Shown here: positions 1 through 12,009 of the stretch, piece by piece
Position numbering within the stretch: the first letter of the stretch is position 1
How the letters are laid out: each line of letters starts with the position of its first letter
Source of the DNA: Chloranthus sessilifolius
Lineage: Eukaryota; Streptophyta; Magnoliopsida; Chloranthales; Chloranthaceae
Direction of reading: 5' to 3'
Assembly (NCBI GenBank): GCA_021018995.1
Contig: CM037597.1
Span: 35,590,936-35,654,935, forward strand
Length of the DNA: 64,000 nucleotides
Program-made: the position numbers and the translations under genes
The notes under the pieces: model-generated
The model's input: only the letters and a program-made list of their open reading frames with translations
Databases searched by the model: none
What the model was told of the DNA's origin: nothing

Positions 1-3000
1 CAAGGAGTGACAATAGATCATCTAAGTCCTTCAGGATCACCTCAGCTCTTTCGCTTGGTCCTAGAACCCGATGCAAAGCCTACCAAGGAGAAACTCTGAA
101 GAATATACCCACAAACAGCGCTACAAGTCAAGGAGAAAGTCGACAAACTACACAAAGCCAAGTTCATACGAGTCATCCTCTACCCCAAGTGGGTTGCAAG
201 CATAGTACCTGTCGCCATAAAAGACGACAGAGTAAGGGTATGTATAGACTTTTGGAACCTCAACTGGGCATGCCCAAAAGATGACTTCCCTTTACCCCAC
301 ATCGACAATTTGGCCGACAATACCATCGAGCATGAGATGTTATCCTTTATGGATGGCTTCTCTGGATACCACCAGATCAAATTAGTGGAGTCTGACCAAG
401 AGAAGACGTCCTTCACTACGCCATGGGGAACCTACTACTACATCGTCATGCCTTTCAAGCTAAAGAACGCAGGAGCCCCGTATCAACATGCCATGATGGC
501 CATCTTTCATGACATGATACACAAGTGCGTGAAAGTCTATGTCGATGACATACTAGTGAAATCTCAAATGAGAGCAGGACATGTCGAAGCACTACGACTG
601 TACTAAAAAGATTCAAGAAATATCAGCTAAAGATGAATCTAAAGAAATTCGTGTTTGGAGTGACCTCCAAAAAATTCTTAAGATTCATAGTTAGTAAGAG
701 AGGAATCGAGGTCGGCCCGGTAAAGGTTAAAGCCATTCTTGAGATGCCACCTCCCAACGATATCAAAGAATTACGAGGCTTGATAGGAAGACTGCAGTTC
801 ATCAGGAGATTCATCTCCCAACACTCAGACATATGTGACCCTTTCTACAGATTACTTAAAGGAGGAGACGAGTACATATGGGACGACCAGTGTCAACAAG
901 CCTTCGACAATATCAAGAAGTACCTCCTCAACCCATTAATATTATCGCCACTAGTTCTCGAAAGACCCCTGATCCTCTATGTGTCAGTAAACGATAAGGC
1001 TATGGGGGTAATACTCGAACAATATGATGAAGATGACAAGAGAGAGAAGGCCATTTACTACCTCAGCAAAATAATGGTCGAGTATGAACAAAAATACATG
1101 ACAATGGAAAAGACATGCCCCACACTAGTGTGAGCCTCGATGAAACTACGACATTACTTCAGAGCGTAAAAGATACTAGTGCTAGAACATATGGATCCTC
1201 TGAAGTATATATTTGAGAAGCCCGCTACATCCGAAAAGATCACCTATTGGCATATGCTCCTATAAGAGTTCGACATCACTTATGTAATGCAGAAGTCCAT
1301 AAAAGGACAGGCGATGGCCGATTACCTCGCTAACCTTCCCCTTCAAGGCAGCGAGCCCATACATGCAGACTTTCTTAACGAAGAGCCCGACAAGACTGCA
1401 TGGACCCACTACTTCGATGATGCTCTTAATCACAAAGGAAAAGTCATCAGGATAGTCTTACTGAGTCGAGAAGGAGTTTTCATACCAAAGGCCTTTCAAC
1501 TTGACTTCCCAATCACCAATAATATTATAGAATATGAAGCCTTCATTGCTGGACTACGAGCAGTGCTATAGTTGGGTGTCAGGCAGTTGAAGACAATTAG
1601 CAACTCCAAACGTGTAATATACAAATCATCGGGGAATGGAAGATTAAAGAAAGAAGACTGATGGCATACTTAGAAATAACTCAATTTATGATAAAGAAAT
1701 TTGAGAGAATCTCTTTCACGCACATCCTGAGGCTAGAGAATTAGCTTGCAGATTCTCTCGCTACACTAGCCTCAGTCATACAAATACTAGTCAGACAAAG
1801 AACCAAATCCTTCTTCATTGAGAAGCGGACAATGTCAGCACACAAAGTCACATGGAAAGTGAAACTGGAACTGCCAACTGGACCAAAAGCTATCACGAGC
1901 AAAGGGGAGCCTACCCCTAAAAATCCTACAAAGAAAGAAGCCGATATCGCGACCTTCAGCTTTGAGAAATCACCAACTGATGACGGACAGCCATGGTACT
2001 TTGATATATGGAATTTCCTAAATCATCACCACGTCCCCCTTACGCTACGAAAATCGAATGAAAGACAAGTAGGAATCGATGTGCAAGATTCTACATCCTG
2101 GGTGAGTCACTATACAAAGAAGCCTTCCCCAAAGGAGTACGGCTGTGGTGTGTCACGACAGTCGAAGGATAATATATATTCAAGAAGCATACACTAGTGC
2201 CTGTGACGCTCATGCTGGCAGACAGAGACTCGCAAATCAGATCATACGACAAGGCTACTACTGGCCGACAATGACAAGGGATTGCCACCTCTACGTCCAA
2301 TGTTGCAAACAATGCCAAGATCATGTCATGCTCGTCAAAGCCCCATCAGTTGCATTGAATCCTATAACCTCACCATGGCCGTTTTAGATGTGGGCCTTTG
2401 ATATCATCAGACCCTTCACGGACACAGTCGGGAATACTCATAAGAATGCGTTCATACTCACCATGACCGAATATTACACCAAATGGGCAGAAGCTGAGTC
2501 ATATGTCAGAATCACTGCATTGACGCTTGTGAAGTTTATTATTCGAAACATCATCACCCAGTTTGGAGTATTCAGGATGTTCGTCATCAATAATGGGTCA
2601 CAAATCATCATAGAAAAGATAAAGAGATTATGGAAGAAATTCGGTATCGACCTACATCACTCATCACCATTCTATCCCCAAGGAAATGGACAAGTAGAGG
2701 CTACGAATAAAATGTTAACCCGGATTCTAAAACTAACAATGGAGATAAGGAATGGAGCCGACTGGGCTGAATGATTACCAGAAGCACTCTGGGCCTATAG
2801 AACTTCTATTCGTACGGTCACTGGTCAAACTCCTTACCTCCTCACATATGGAATGGAGGCAGTCCTACCCTACAAAATATAAGTGCCATCCCTACGTACC
2901 AACTCGATGATGAGCTATCTCTAGATGAAAGGAGGATTGCTCTGCTCGCTAAGCTAGAATAACTCGATGAGACAAGTCTAAAGGCAATTGATCACGCTCA

Positions 3001-3243
3001 AGTATACTAGAGGAGGATGGCCAGAGCCTACGATAAGAAAGTCCTTGAGCGAACTTTTGAAATTGGAGAGTTAGTCTTAAAAAAAATTATGTCCATCCAA
3101 AAGGAAAACTAAAACTGAACTAGGAGGGCCCATATGTCATAGCAGCCGCATACCCAGGGAACGCATACAAACTGGTGAACCAGAATGGGGAAGAGCTCCC
3201 TAACCCTTGGAACGCCATGTACCTCAGGAAATACTACCCTTAG
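1..3243 (+). pseudogene. pol: Tat1 pol remnant (RT, RNase H, aRNH, integrase)
   Basis: Decayed Ty3/gypsy pol that enters the window from the left. Reverse transcriptase covers roughly 1-900, with FMDGFSGYHQIKL near 350 and an intact YVDD catalytic box near 535-555. The retroviral-type RNase H follows to about 1290. A second RNase H-like domain (about 1395-1575, start WTHYFDDALN) is the extra archaeal-type RNase H that marks the Tat lineage. Integrase runs from about 2145 to 3243: a zinc-finger region with a CCKQC end, then a core whose second catalytic Asp is replaced by Asn (VINNGSQI near 2583). It ends in the usual LRKYYP just before the stop at 3241. Frameshifts and in-frame stops (for example at 1130, 1570 and 2385) show it is dead. 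Gag and the 5' LTR lie outside the window. Confidence 0.9.
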
Positions 3244-4785
3244 CATCATGATCACCGTATCCCATAGTGAGATACTTATATCTACCACCCCCATAGTCAT
3301 CGTGACTCATTCATTGGTCATACACCTTCATTTCCCAGGATATCCTTGAAGGCTTCTGACTCATTGCCCACCTTCTCATTCGGGCGATTTGATCAAAAGG
3401 ACTAGCGGAATACCTGACCTCTTCCAAAAGTATAAGTAACATCTGATTCTCTCCTTTTTCCTCCCACAATTGGAGGAGATGTTAGAGCACAGAAAAAATG
3501 AAGATGTTAAGCTCAATCAAAGCTCACCGTTCTTGAGTCAGCAGGTTGCTTTCAAAAATATATATACACATATGTAACTGAGAAAGAGCAATACGATGGG
3601 TGAACAAGTCAATGAGCCCAGGGAAGCATAAGCAGGCCATGAGGACATTCCTGATAACCTTACTTGGAAAGTATAAGTAAGCTGCGAGGGCATCCCTGAT
3701 GTTTCGATACTACTAGATATTGTCGTAAGGTGGCGGGAGGAGGACAAACTCTTGCTAACCATAGAATGTGAGATTTTGATGGTGCCAAAGCATGATGAAG
3801 AGCTCAATCATGGCACTGCATACCACCTGAGAAAAATATTGTTACCTATCCCTTTCAGAAATCGTCAGATAGAAACTATTCCCTCAGATCAATAAACCTT
3901 ACCCCTTTCTTTCACCCTTAGTTCTATTTTTTCGGGCAATGAATCAGAACCCTCCTAAGATATCCTAGAAATGAAACCAAAAACCTATATATTATGATTG
4001 ATGTAATCACTTACTATCTATCATGCACACCCCCTAATAATGACTACGAGATAGGATAATTACTTCTGAAGGACCCCAGTATACGACTGATATGACTAAA
4101 CGACCTCCCCTAGTTTGGTGACAGCATCAAGGAAATTTTATCGTCATTAACTAATTAAACATACATAGCTCTTCATAGGCCCAAGCACTTACGAAATAAA
4201 AAATCTCTATTTGCACCTTGACGCTGGGGCATTTTTATTTTGGAGAAGGAGTCGCATTGAATCCCCTGCTCGTTCACGGACATGTGCAAAATAATGAAGT
4301 CATCACCTCAAGAAGACCGCTGAAGATATCGCACTACCTATTCCATCATGCTCTTACATTGGGGCCTTTTTTTAGTTTTAGTATTTTATTTCAATTATTT
4401 GCTTTCCCTATAAAAAAAATAAAAATAAAAAATGATTCATCCTTTATCACTAGACCCCGATATGAGACACCTCCCCCCTTGATAATCAGCAAGGGGGAAA
4501 ATAAAATTACTAATAACTTTATCTTCATGTACAGGTATGGAGCAACCTTCAACTATTACTAGGCCAACTCAAAGAGCATCCAAGTCACAATACTAGGCGA
4601 CGACGTCAAAGGCAAGCAGCTAAAGCAAGAAAGCTAACATAGAAGAAAGAGAAATCAGGTACATCTGAACTAAAAAGATCTTTTATATATCAAAAACTTT
4701 CTTTACATCTGTCACTGGGGGCATACCCCCTGTATAAACTATGAATGAAAGAAGAAAAATAATAATAAATAAAACCCTACTCCCT
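3244..4785. other. Tat1 3' noncoding region
   Basis: No credible gene. The stretch separates Tat1 pol from the antisense PMD gene. It holds A/T-rich sequence and short G-runs of the form CTGGGGGCAT (near 4213 and 4708) that look like the polypurine tracts of Tat elements. No LTR start could be fixed here. The short open frame at 4218-4562 has no recognisable domain. Confidence 0.5.
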
Positions 4786-5130
4786 CTACTGCCTCTGAGA
4801 GGGACGCTCCTCATCCTCTCCAATATCATCAACCGGAAGACCAGGAACCTGGTCTACTGAGGCCTCAACTAAAGCCGGGGGCATGGATGAAGCCTCCTAG
4901 AGGAGGAAGGTCTAGTAAAAAAACCTCCCTCGCTCGCCTGGCTCGAGGCTCATCGAGATCGTGACCGCAGAGGGTCCAAGGCAAATAGAGGCCCAAGGGC
5001 CGAATCTGCCTGGGCATAAGCCATCATACGCTCTCGAGTCCCTTGATGGATCTCAGCCAGCAAGCCAGTAGCCCTCGATCCTAAAGTTCAATCGTCGCCT
5101 ACATCTTAGCACAAGCTATAGCTCGAGCAC
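4786..5130 (-). pseudogene. PMD gene, C-terminal exon
   Basis: Continuation of the minus-strand PMD gene on the far side of element A. One frame reads TGLLAEIHQGTRERMMAYAQ, then a stop. A second frame further on runs through an acidic tail (GEDEERPSQRQ) to a stop at 4786, so at least one frameshift or lost splice site lies near 4920. The link to the upstream exons rests on the element A insertion, whose ends meet exactly at 5130 and 15252. The tail itself has no family I recognise. Confidence 0.55.
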
Positions 5131-6585
5131 GGATTCGTTGGTTATATGTATCTAATTAAGTCTTAACCTATTGCAAGCACACAATGGAAATTGTAGAGCC
5201 TAGGATCGTTCCCACGACGATATGTTTTATATTGCATATATATATATATATTAATTTTCTGAAAACTTATATTTATCTTTTAAGATCCTAAACAACTTGA
5301 GAAATATGAATAAAGAATGGTTTCTTAAACTAAATTGCAAAAAATAAACCCTAGTTCCTCCTTCAGATTGTGGTCATCAATCACAATCTTCAACTATCGG
5401 ATGTTTACAAATTTAAAATACCGTTACACTATATTACAGTCTTGTAGCATTGGTCGTCAATAAAAAACTAGCATCATTCAATATAGATTTATATTAATCT
5501 TTAATCTACCAAAAATTTGGGCGTCAATCAAATTTCAGAAAATCAAAGATGGAAAATAAAAACCATTACACTAATCTACAAACTTCAACCTGAGTTGTCA
5601 ATTCAAATTAAAATATGAAGATATTTATAAATTAGTAAATTGTAATAAAATAAATCTAAACTAGAAAGCAATAAAAATATATCTTTCACCCCTCAACCGC
5701 AGTCGTCAATTGCTTCCCAGAAACTACAGATATCTACTATAATCTTCCAACTCTCAATCCCAGTCGTCAATTGTGATCGAGGAACCTTGAATATCTAAAC
5801 TAAACTACTCTAATGATCGAAAGAAAACACAACCTCAGCTGTCAATTAATGCTGGGAATTTCTTTAATGGCTAATTCATATACCAAACCCTCTTATTTAT
5901 AGATCATAAGGGGTCGGATTACAAAACTTCTAATTCTAATAAAAGAAACTGCTAAAACAAAAACTGTCCTAATATAACTCTACTTCTACTTCTATCTTTC
6001 CTTTCTTTAATGGTTGATGTATTTCTAGATTTTCTCCTTTATTTTAGCAGCAGAGTCCTACTAAGAGTTTATCTTCATCAATCTTCTCAGATCCATGATT
6101 CACCAGACTTCTTCTTTATGAGATCTTCTAATTATATGTATGGTAGTATAAGTTCTCACGTGATTAGCAGCAGCAATAGGCTTTCCTTCTGAAAAATCAT
6201 AAATCACAATTTCCTATCTTTTAACACAGCTTCCTATTGAATGATTCTTTATCTTACTTAACGATCAATCACTTTCTATTATACTTCACTTTAGCTTTGA
6301 ATGGCTTTCTTCTAAAGAATCGTAAATTACGATTTTCTACTTCTTCCTTTCAATTTTTGCAAAATTGTAAAGTATGATTTTTGATCTTTCAGTAGGTGAT
6401 GATTTGTCTTTTTCTTTCACTCATCTTTTTATTGCTTTTTGAGTTCATTTTGACGAATATTAATATTTTGGGTTCTCTTTTACTATTTTACTTAATATCT
6501 ACACACCAGTAACTTATTAGTAATAAACTAAGTCCCAGCATTACTAAGTTAAGGGTGGTAAAATGGTATATTCTGTGACTAATCA
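5131..6585 (-). repeat. Element A 3' LTR
   Basis: Matches 13865-15251 almost throughout (for example GGTTATATGTATCTAATTAA at 5140 and 13871). On the minus strand it starts TGATTAGTCAC. The outer end has GG where the other copy has TG. A TATA box (CTATAAATAAGA, minus) lies at 5892-5903. Confidence 0.93.
6191..6383 (-). promoter_or_regulatory. Element A LTR motif cluster
   Basis: Three related inverted-repeat sites upstream of the LTR TATA box: 6191-6212, 6316-6337 and 6359-6383. Their half-sites are AATCGTA and TACGATT; the best copy is AATCGTAAATTACGATT at 6319. Counterparts in the 5' LTR lie at 14915-14936 and 15041-15060. A similar site occurs upstream of the extra ORF at 11943-11966. Regulatory role is inferred. 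Confidence 0.5.
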
Positions 6586-6621
6586 CACCCCCAAACTTAC
6601 GCTTTGCTAGTCCCTAGCAAA
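6586..6621 (-). other. Element A polypurine tract and adjacent hairpin
   Basis: On the minus strand GTTTGGGGGTG directly precedes the 3' LTR and is the polypurine tract for plus-strand priming. Beside it, 6603-6621 forms a perfect inverted repeat TTTGCTAG-TCC-CTAGCAAA. The same arrangement recurs in elements B and C. Confidence 0.75.
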
Positions 6622-6654
6622 CAAAGAAATATGAAATATTCTAAACTAAAAATT

Positions 6655-6782
6655 TAAATGTCACTTTCGTAGGGAGCACAATTGCATTTAGCAGATACAA
6701 TAAGCTTTTAAAACCCCTAGGTGATCCCTAGTGGAGGAGTTGTAGTCCCCTGAGGCTTTCAGTGAAGTTTCCTACAAACTTC
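6655..6782 (-). repeat. Conserved subterminal block, element A copy
   Basis: Noncoding block shared with 37757-37886 (B) and 51431-51560 (C). Common stretches include CACTTTCGTAGGGAGCAC and CCCCTAGGTGATCCCTAGTG, followed by GGAGGAGT. The LTRs of the three elements are unrelated outside their ends, so this conservation stands out. Confidence 0.8.
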
Positions 6783-8818
6783 AAATATGTTTAGATTTTT
6801 TTCAAAAAATTTTAAAATAAAAAGAAAACAAAAGGTTAAAAATCTAAACTAATTTTGTAAACTAATTAGACTAATCATCACATGGTTGTTATAAATTTTT
6901 AAATGACATGATTCTGTCAACCATCACTTTCCATCCTAACAGTCATCCTTGATCAGAACTCAACAATTTCGATTCTGTAAAGCGTGGAGTGTGTGTGTAC
7001 CAACGAACAATTTATTCTTCATAAATTTTTCTAAACAGCAGATTTAGAAAATATTTTCATTCAAAATCTCTCACTATTGATTTACTCTAAAAAAAAAAAT
7101 TAAAATTTTGGGTTCTCACAATAATATTTTAGAAGAATTCAGTCAAAGGATAATTGCAAAAATTTATAACTCATGTAAAAGATAAATTATTCTATTCAAA
7201 TGATTCCCTGTATAATCCCTAATATCTATTATTCATATCTCTACTAGGCTTATACTTTTATAAATTGTAAACTAAAAAGGTCTTTCCTTCGGCTTGTGAT
7301 AGGGCTTTGGGTTTCAGAAGGTGTCAAAGAAAGGTAGAAAAGGGTTCAAAATATTTCTAAAAATTTAGTTCTTCTTTCTCCTATCTTTTTCTTCTTCTCT
7401 ACTTTAGTGAGTATCTGTAAGTATCCACTAATTTGGATAACTTCTTTCCATTTACTAATTCTTGTTTTTGTAAAATCCCATTTTACATCCCTTGATCTAG
7501 AATCGTCTTTTTATGATTTTTCAGTCTTTTCGAAAGCTTTTTGCTTTAGAATCATTCTTTTCTTTCAGAAATCGTCTTTTTGCGATTTTTCATTCTTTTC
7601 CCATATTTTTTTCGTGTTTTTTTCAATTGTAACATTTTTCAGTATTCCCCTTATCTGTTTCTTTTACTCCTTCTACTCCCTCTTCTTCCCTTCTTTTGTA
7701 TTCTAAACTCTCAAAAAATATAAGGGTTAAAGGTGGAAAGCTTTAGGTAGTACATATGGTTAAGGGCTTGTAAAATTTGGTACAAAGAAATTCGGTTTAG
7801 GCTTCTAATATGGGTTCAAAGGATAAATTTTTATGAGATTTTAGCTTTTTGGCTCTGGTTAATAAAAGTTGGCCTTTGATCATTTTCACGATTTACTAGC
7901 ATAGATGCCTTATTGTTTTGATATTTCTAATAGATAGTTTTAGACAAAAAAAATTCAGGTTATCATAATCATAGAATATTTTGATTTTAAGTTCAGCAAT
8001 ATGAGATTTTTCATAGATCAGTAGAGAAGTTCAAAGAATTTAAATTGAATAGATAACAGTTTCTCTCTCAAGAAAAGGAAAAATTAGTCTCTAAAGCTCA
8101 CTGGTTATAGAATTTTGAAACTATAGTCTAAATATTACAGTTTAAATCAACTTATTGTTTCAAACATTCAATCTAATACAGTGTTCAAAGAGCTAAACAA
8201 TGAATTGTAATTGTTCTATTTCTGATTGTTAAACTTCTACTACAATGGATCGTTAGGTTTCTGATATCATATATATTTTTTTTCTATCTTAACTCACATG
8301 TGATGGTTAAATCAGAAAAAATTCTAAACTAACTACTAAAAATTGAAACAGAAAAAAATTTCTCTACAAAAATTCTATAAATTCTAAAAGTTATACAAAA
8401 ATAAAAGTGTTATTTACAAAAATTTAAACTAATATATACACTTGATGTATATCCCCCTAAACTTAAACTTGATAATGCCCTTCTCATTGGCACAAAAAAA
8501 ACAGGGGATAAATTTTTTTTACCACAAATTACCGATTGTGTTGTGAAATGTACCGGGAAAAATTTGTCACCGGATATATATGTTCCCCCCAAACTTGAGA
8601 GAAAATACCCTCGGCTTATTCTCAGAGTATCAATAATAAAAAATATGAAAGAAATATTTGAACCATTAACTACATTAGAAAGTTAGTCAAAAAGAAAATT
8701 TCATATATTATCTAAATATTTACAATGAACATGAAAAGGAATCTAGAATACTAAACTAATTACACAAAAATATAAACCTAGGAAAAATCTAGAGTGTTTA
8801 ATTTATTTACCTTAAAAA
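6783..8818 (-). other. Element A 3' noncoding region
   Basis: A/T-rich region between the extra ORF and the conserved block; no gene seen. The open frame at 7407-7706 is T-rich low complexity. Polypurine-like sequence (minus strand) occurs at about 8450-8465 and 8583-8595 (CAAGTTTGGGGGGAA), in the position of the second polypurine-like tract of B and C. AATCGTCTTT/GATTTTT repeats occur at 7500-7600. Confidence 0.6.
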
Positions 8819-11480
8819 TCATACCTGTGAGGCTTGTGATGTTCTGTATTTTTCAGTCACTTGGGGATGAAGGGTATGGTACAAAAATGAAAGTAGTAGG
8901 GTCTTCTTCTGAGTCAGACACCACATCTGTAGAGTAATATGATTCTTTTGAAAGTGGTTCGCTTTGTGTTGTGTTGCAGGCTCAACCTCATCCGTACTTT
9001 CCTTCTCATCTATCATTCTGCAGGAGCTTCCTTCCATACTCTATTTCTCCTTTTCAACTTTTTCTTTATTTTTCAGATCCACAGTCAACTTGTTAATCAC
9101 CACAGATTTTAGTTGTATCTCTATTCTTAGCTTTTCTTCTTTGGCTTTTCCTTTTGTAACTGCGGCCCAGCACTTCTTGGTGAGAGACTCAATAATCTGC
9201 TTTTGTTCAGCATTGGTTAAATTGAGGGAATTGTTATCTTCTTGTAGTCTCAAAATTTTCCCTTCAGCTACGGTCAATAGATGATTCTTCTCATCCAGCT
9301 ATTTATGGAGTTCTTGCTGGTAATCTTTAAGACTTTTTCCCTCGCAATTTCTGTGTTGACTGGAATTTCCATTAATCCTCCAAATTGTTCAATCAGAGTT
9401 GCGATTTTTTCTTCATACGCCTTCTTCTCTTCTTCCAATGCTTGCTACTTTTCACTCATCAATCTATTTTCTCTTTGCATCTGGGTGACTTGTGCTTGAA
9501 GGGTTGAAGTGGCTTCTTGGATTCATTGTATCATTTCTGTCGTCCAGTGCGCATAGTGATCTTTTGTAGCTTTCCGTCGCAAGCCTTTTACTATCTCTGT
9601 GCTCTCTTTTGTAGTGAGTGTAGTTTCAAGAACTCTGTTCTTCAGTCTGTGGAACTCATCCATCCACTTTCTTACCACACTTGGTAGTGGCATCAAATTT
9701 GAGGCATTTGTAGAGTTCCATTGTTCTAGTTCTCTCACCCTTCTTTCTACGTCTGATAATGGCATTAGATTTGGTTCATTTATATGCTGCCATTGTTCCA
9801 CTGCCTTCAATATCCTTTCTAGTTTGGGGATTGATGTGGTGGTGACTGGAGGATCAACGAGAGGTACTCCTCTATTTAATAATTCTGTGAAACCCCCTCT
9901 TGATAATTCAGAGCTTGGTCCTGCTTCTTCTACTTGAATTATGAGAGTCTGCTCTGTAGTGGTTGAAATTATAGGTAGAATAACAGGCTCTATTGGTGCA
10001 GGAACATGAATTGTTGAGAGTCTACTCTACATTTCTTCTGTTACTCTGATGTCTGGGCTCAAAGGCTCTGCTTCTTCTGTAACAAATGGCAGTGCGTCTG
10101 CCTCAGTTGAAGGGGCATAGCATGCCCTATTGGTGAGTCTAGAGCAGGGTCATACAGACTAGCTTGGTCTGCAATTGCAGCTGGTTCTAACTCAACAACT
10201 CTCTCAGGTATTAGAGAGGCAATCTCTACTCTCTCTTGAGGTTGAGGAAAAGTACTCACTTCCTCTTCTATAGTTGTTGCTTCTGGTACTATCATTTTTG
10301 TGAACCGCTCTATGGCAAATTCTTTCTAGGTCTTAGGAATCTGTGGGACTCTTAGTGTAAAGGAGGTACTCTTGGTGCGAGAAGTGAGAGAGATTTTGTT
10401 TTTATTTTCAGCACCTAAAGTTCTCCTATAGGCTGTTACTGTTAAACTTTCCTCTGCTCTCGACAGAGCCTTTTCTTGGGGATCTATGCTATACCCCACA
10501 TTCACCAGTAAGTTTGTAATAAGACCTCCAAAGGGAAAAGTCAACTTCTTTGTCTGATAGTTTTCTTGACTCAGTTTCTCCCTCACGGTGGTGATTACTT
10601 CAAAAAGGTAAGATGACACATCGAACCAATAGCAATTTGCCATTAAGTACAATGATCTGGTGAAAAGTGCCCTTCTCTACATTTCGTGACCTGTGGGGTG
10701 AATAGTCTTATGAATTAAAATATCCAATAACTAAAGTGATAAACTCCTTGCTTCCAAATCTTTTTGAAGGAAAAAGGACCTGTCCTGAGGAGGTTTTCCT
10801 AATAGTTTTGTTGCCATTTGGATAAAATCAGGAAGGGTATTGGATGGCATCCTCAAAATGTTGGCCTCTAGGTTGTCCTGGGATACTTGTGGTATTTCCA
10901 AGGGTGCTTGCATTACCCATGTGACCATTTCTTTTGTAATTTGGATAGGTAGTTCATCGATACTAGTGGAGAGAATTGGGGATGGTTCCTAGCTACTTTT
11001 AGTCATATTTTTGTAAAATAACCTCACCAATCTGGGGTAAACTGGTGCGACTCCTGGTTCTAAGAAATATTGCAGCCTGGCATCCTTAAAATATTTAATG
11101 GCTTCCCCACTCATTTCAAATTTTTCCAAAGACTCAACGTCTACTGCGATTTCGGCTCCCACAATATGGTGTTTCATTAAGGTAGGGAGCCGATCTAATA
11201 ACGTGGCAGAAGACGTTGGCTTTTTGCCTTTATCTAACTTCATGCCCTTTTAGGGGCAGATACAGAGTCAGTCTCATGTGTTTCGTTAGGTAGTTCTCTA
11301 ATAACTACCCCAAAAAATTTGGATTTCTTCTTGGGTGGGTCTGCTTCTTTTAATTTAGCTTTGAAGGGCAGCAGGCCGTGTGAGACTATTAATAATTGGG
11401 GAGTTATCAGAACTATTACCTCCCCCTTCTTCTTCCTCCCTCTGCCGCTTGCCCGTTTCTCCCGGCAGACTATAATTTCT
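8819..11480 (-). pseudogene. Element A extra ORF ('putative plant transposon protein' type)
   Basis: Broken ORF of about 880 codons placed where pol would normally be. The N-terminal stretch (about 11480-11250) is charged and NLS-like (GKRQREEEE, PPKKKSKFF), but no start ATG survives there; the first in-frame ATG is at 11243. The conserved domain spans about 11243-10400, with YPRLVRLFY near 11020 and FPFGGLITNLLVNVGY near 10530-10490, matching the extra ORFs of B, C and the chromovirus. A T/P/E-rich linker follows. Two coiled-coil-prone segments (9810-9523 and 9277-9041) then lead to a stop at 8819. At least four frame breaks make it non-functional. I know the domain only as a plant-transposon-associated family of unknown biochemistry; a DNA-binding role is conjecture. 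Confidence 0.75.
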
Positions 11481-11784
11481 TTGTCTATAAGATGTAGCGA
11501 ATATTATTCAGTTAATCACAACTTGCATATAAGCTTTCATAAACATTTGCAGAGATTCATCCATTTAAGAATGGAGATTGTTACCTTGATCTTGAGTAAT
11601 TAATAAACCTTAGTTTTAAGATATTTATTAGAACTTGAATAGGGTTTTCGCAATCAAACAAGAGATACAAGGAAAATTTTAGAAAAAAAAATGGTTGAGT
11701 CCTAGTCGATGACATTTTGAAAAATAGAGGGAAAACGATAGCAAAAATTGAGCGTTTGATAATGGGGCCGACGTATCCTCTCTT

Positions 11785-11966
11785 GAATATATAGGCCCTA
11801 TCTTAGTGATGACCTGCTGAATCGGTCGTCACTCATGTGTTAACCTAGAGTTGGCAGTCGACTCTAGCTCTCAACAATAGTAAGTACGAACCCTCGTATA
11901 AGGTAATCGCTACGGTTTCACTAATAGATATGACCATACAATCAATTGTAAATCCTTACGATTATT
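11785..11966 (-). promoter_or_regulatory. Putative internal promoter of element A extra ORF
   Basis: A TATA-like box (CCTATATATTC, minus) at 11785-11795 lies about 300 bp before the probable start of the extra ORF. Upstream at 11943-11966 is AATCGTAAGGATTTACAATT, close to the inverted-repeat motif of this element's LTR. The weakest of the four cases: only one clear motif copy is visible. Confidence 0.4.
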
Positions 11967-12009
11967 CGCTATAATATACACTAGGAGTTATATTATGATC
12001 TATCATTTT

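Noticed and set aside
4700..4740. CTGGGGGCAT followed by TACCCCC as a Tat1 polypurine tract and LTR start
   Set aside because: The following sequence is the coding end of the PMD gene and no second LTR copy can be seen in the window.
7407..7706. Phe/Ser-rich open frame that could pass as a membrane protein
   Set aside because: T-rich 3' noncoding sequence of element A, wrong strand, not conserved in B or C.
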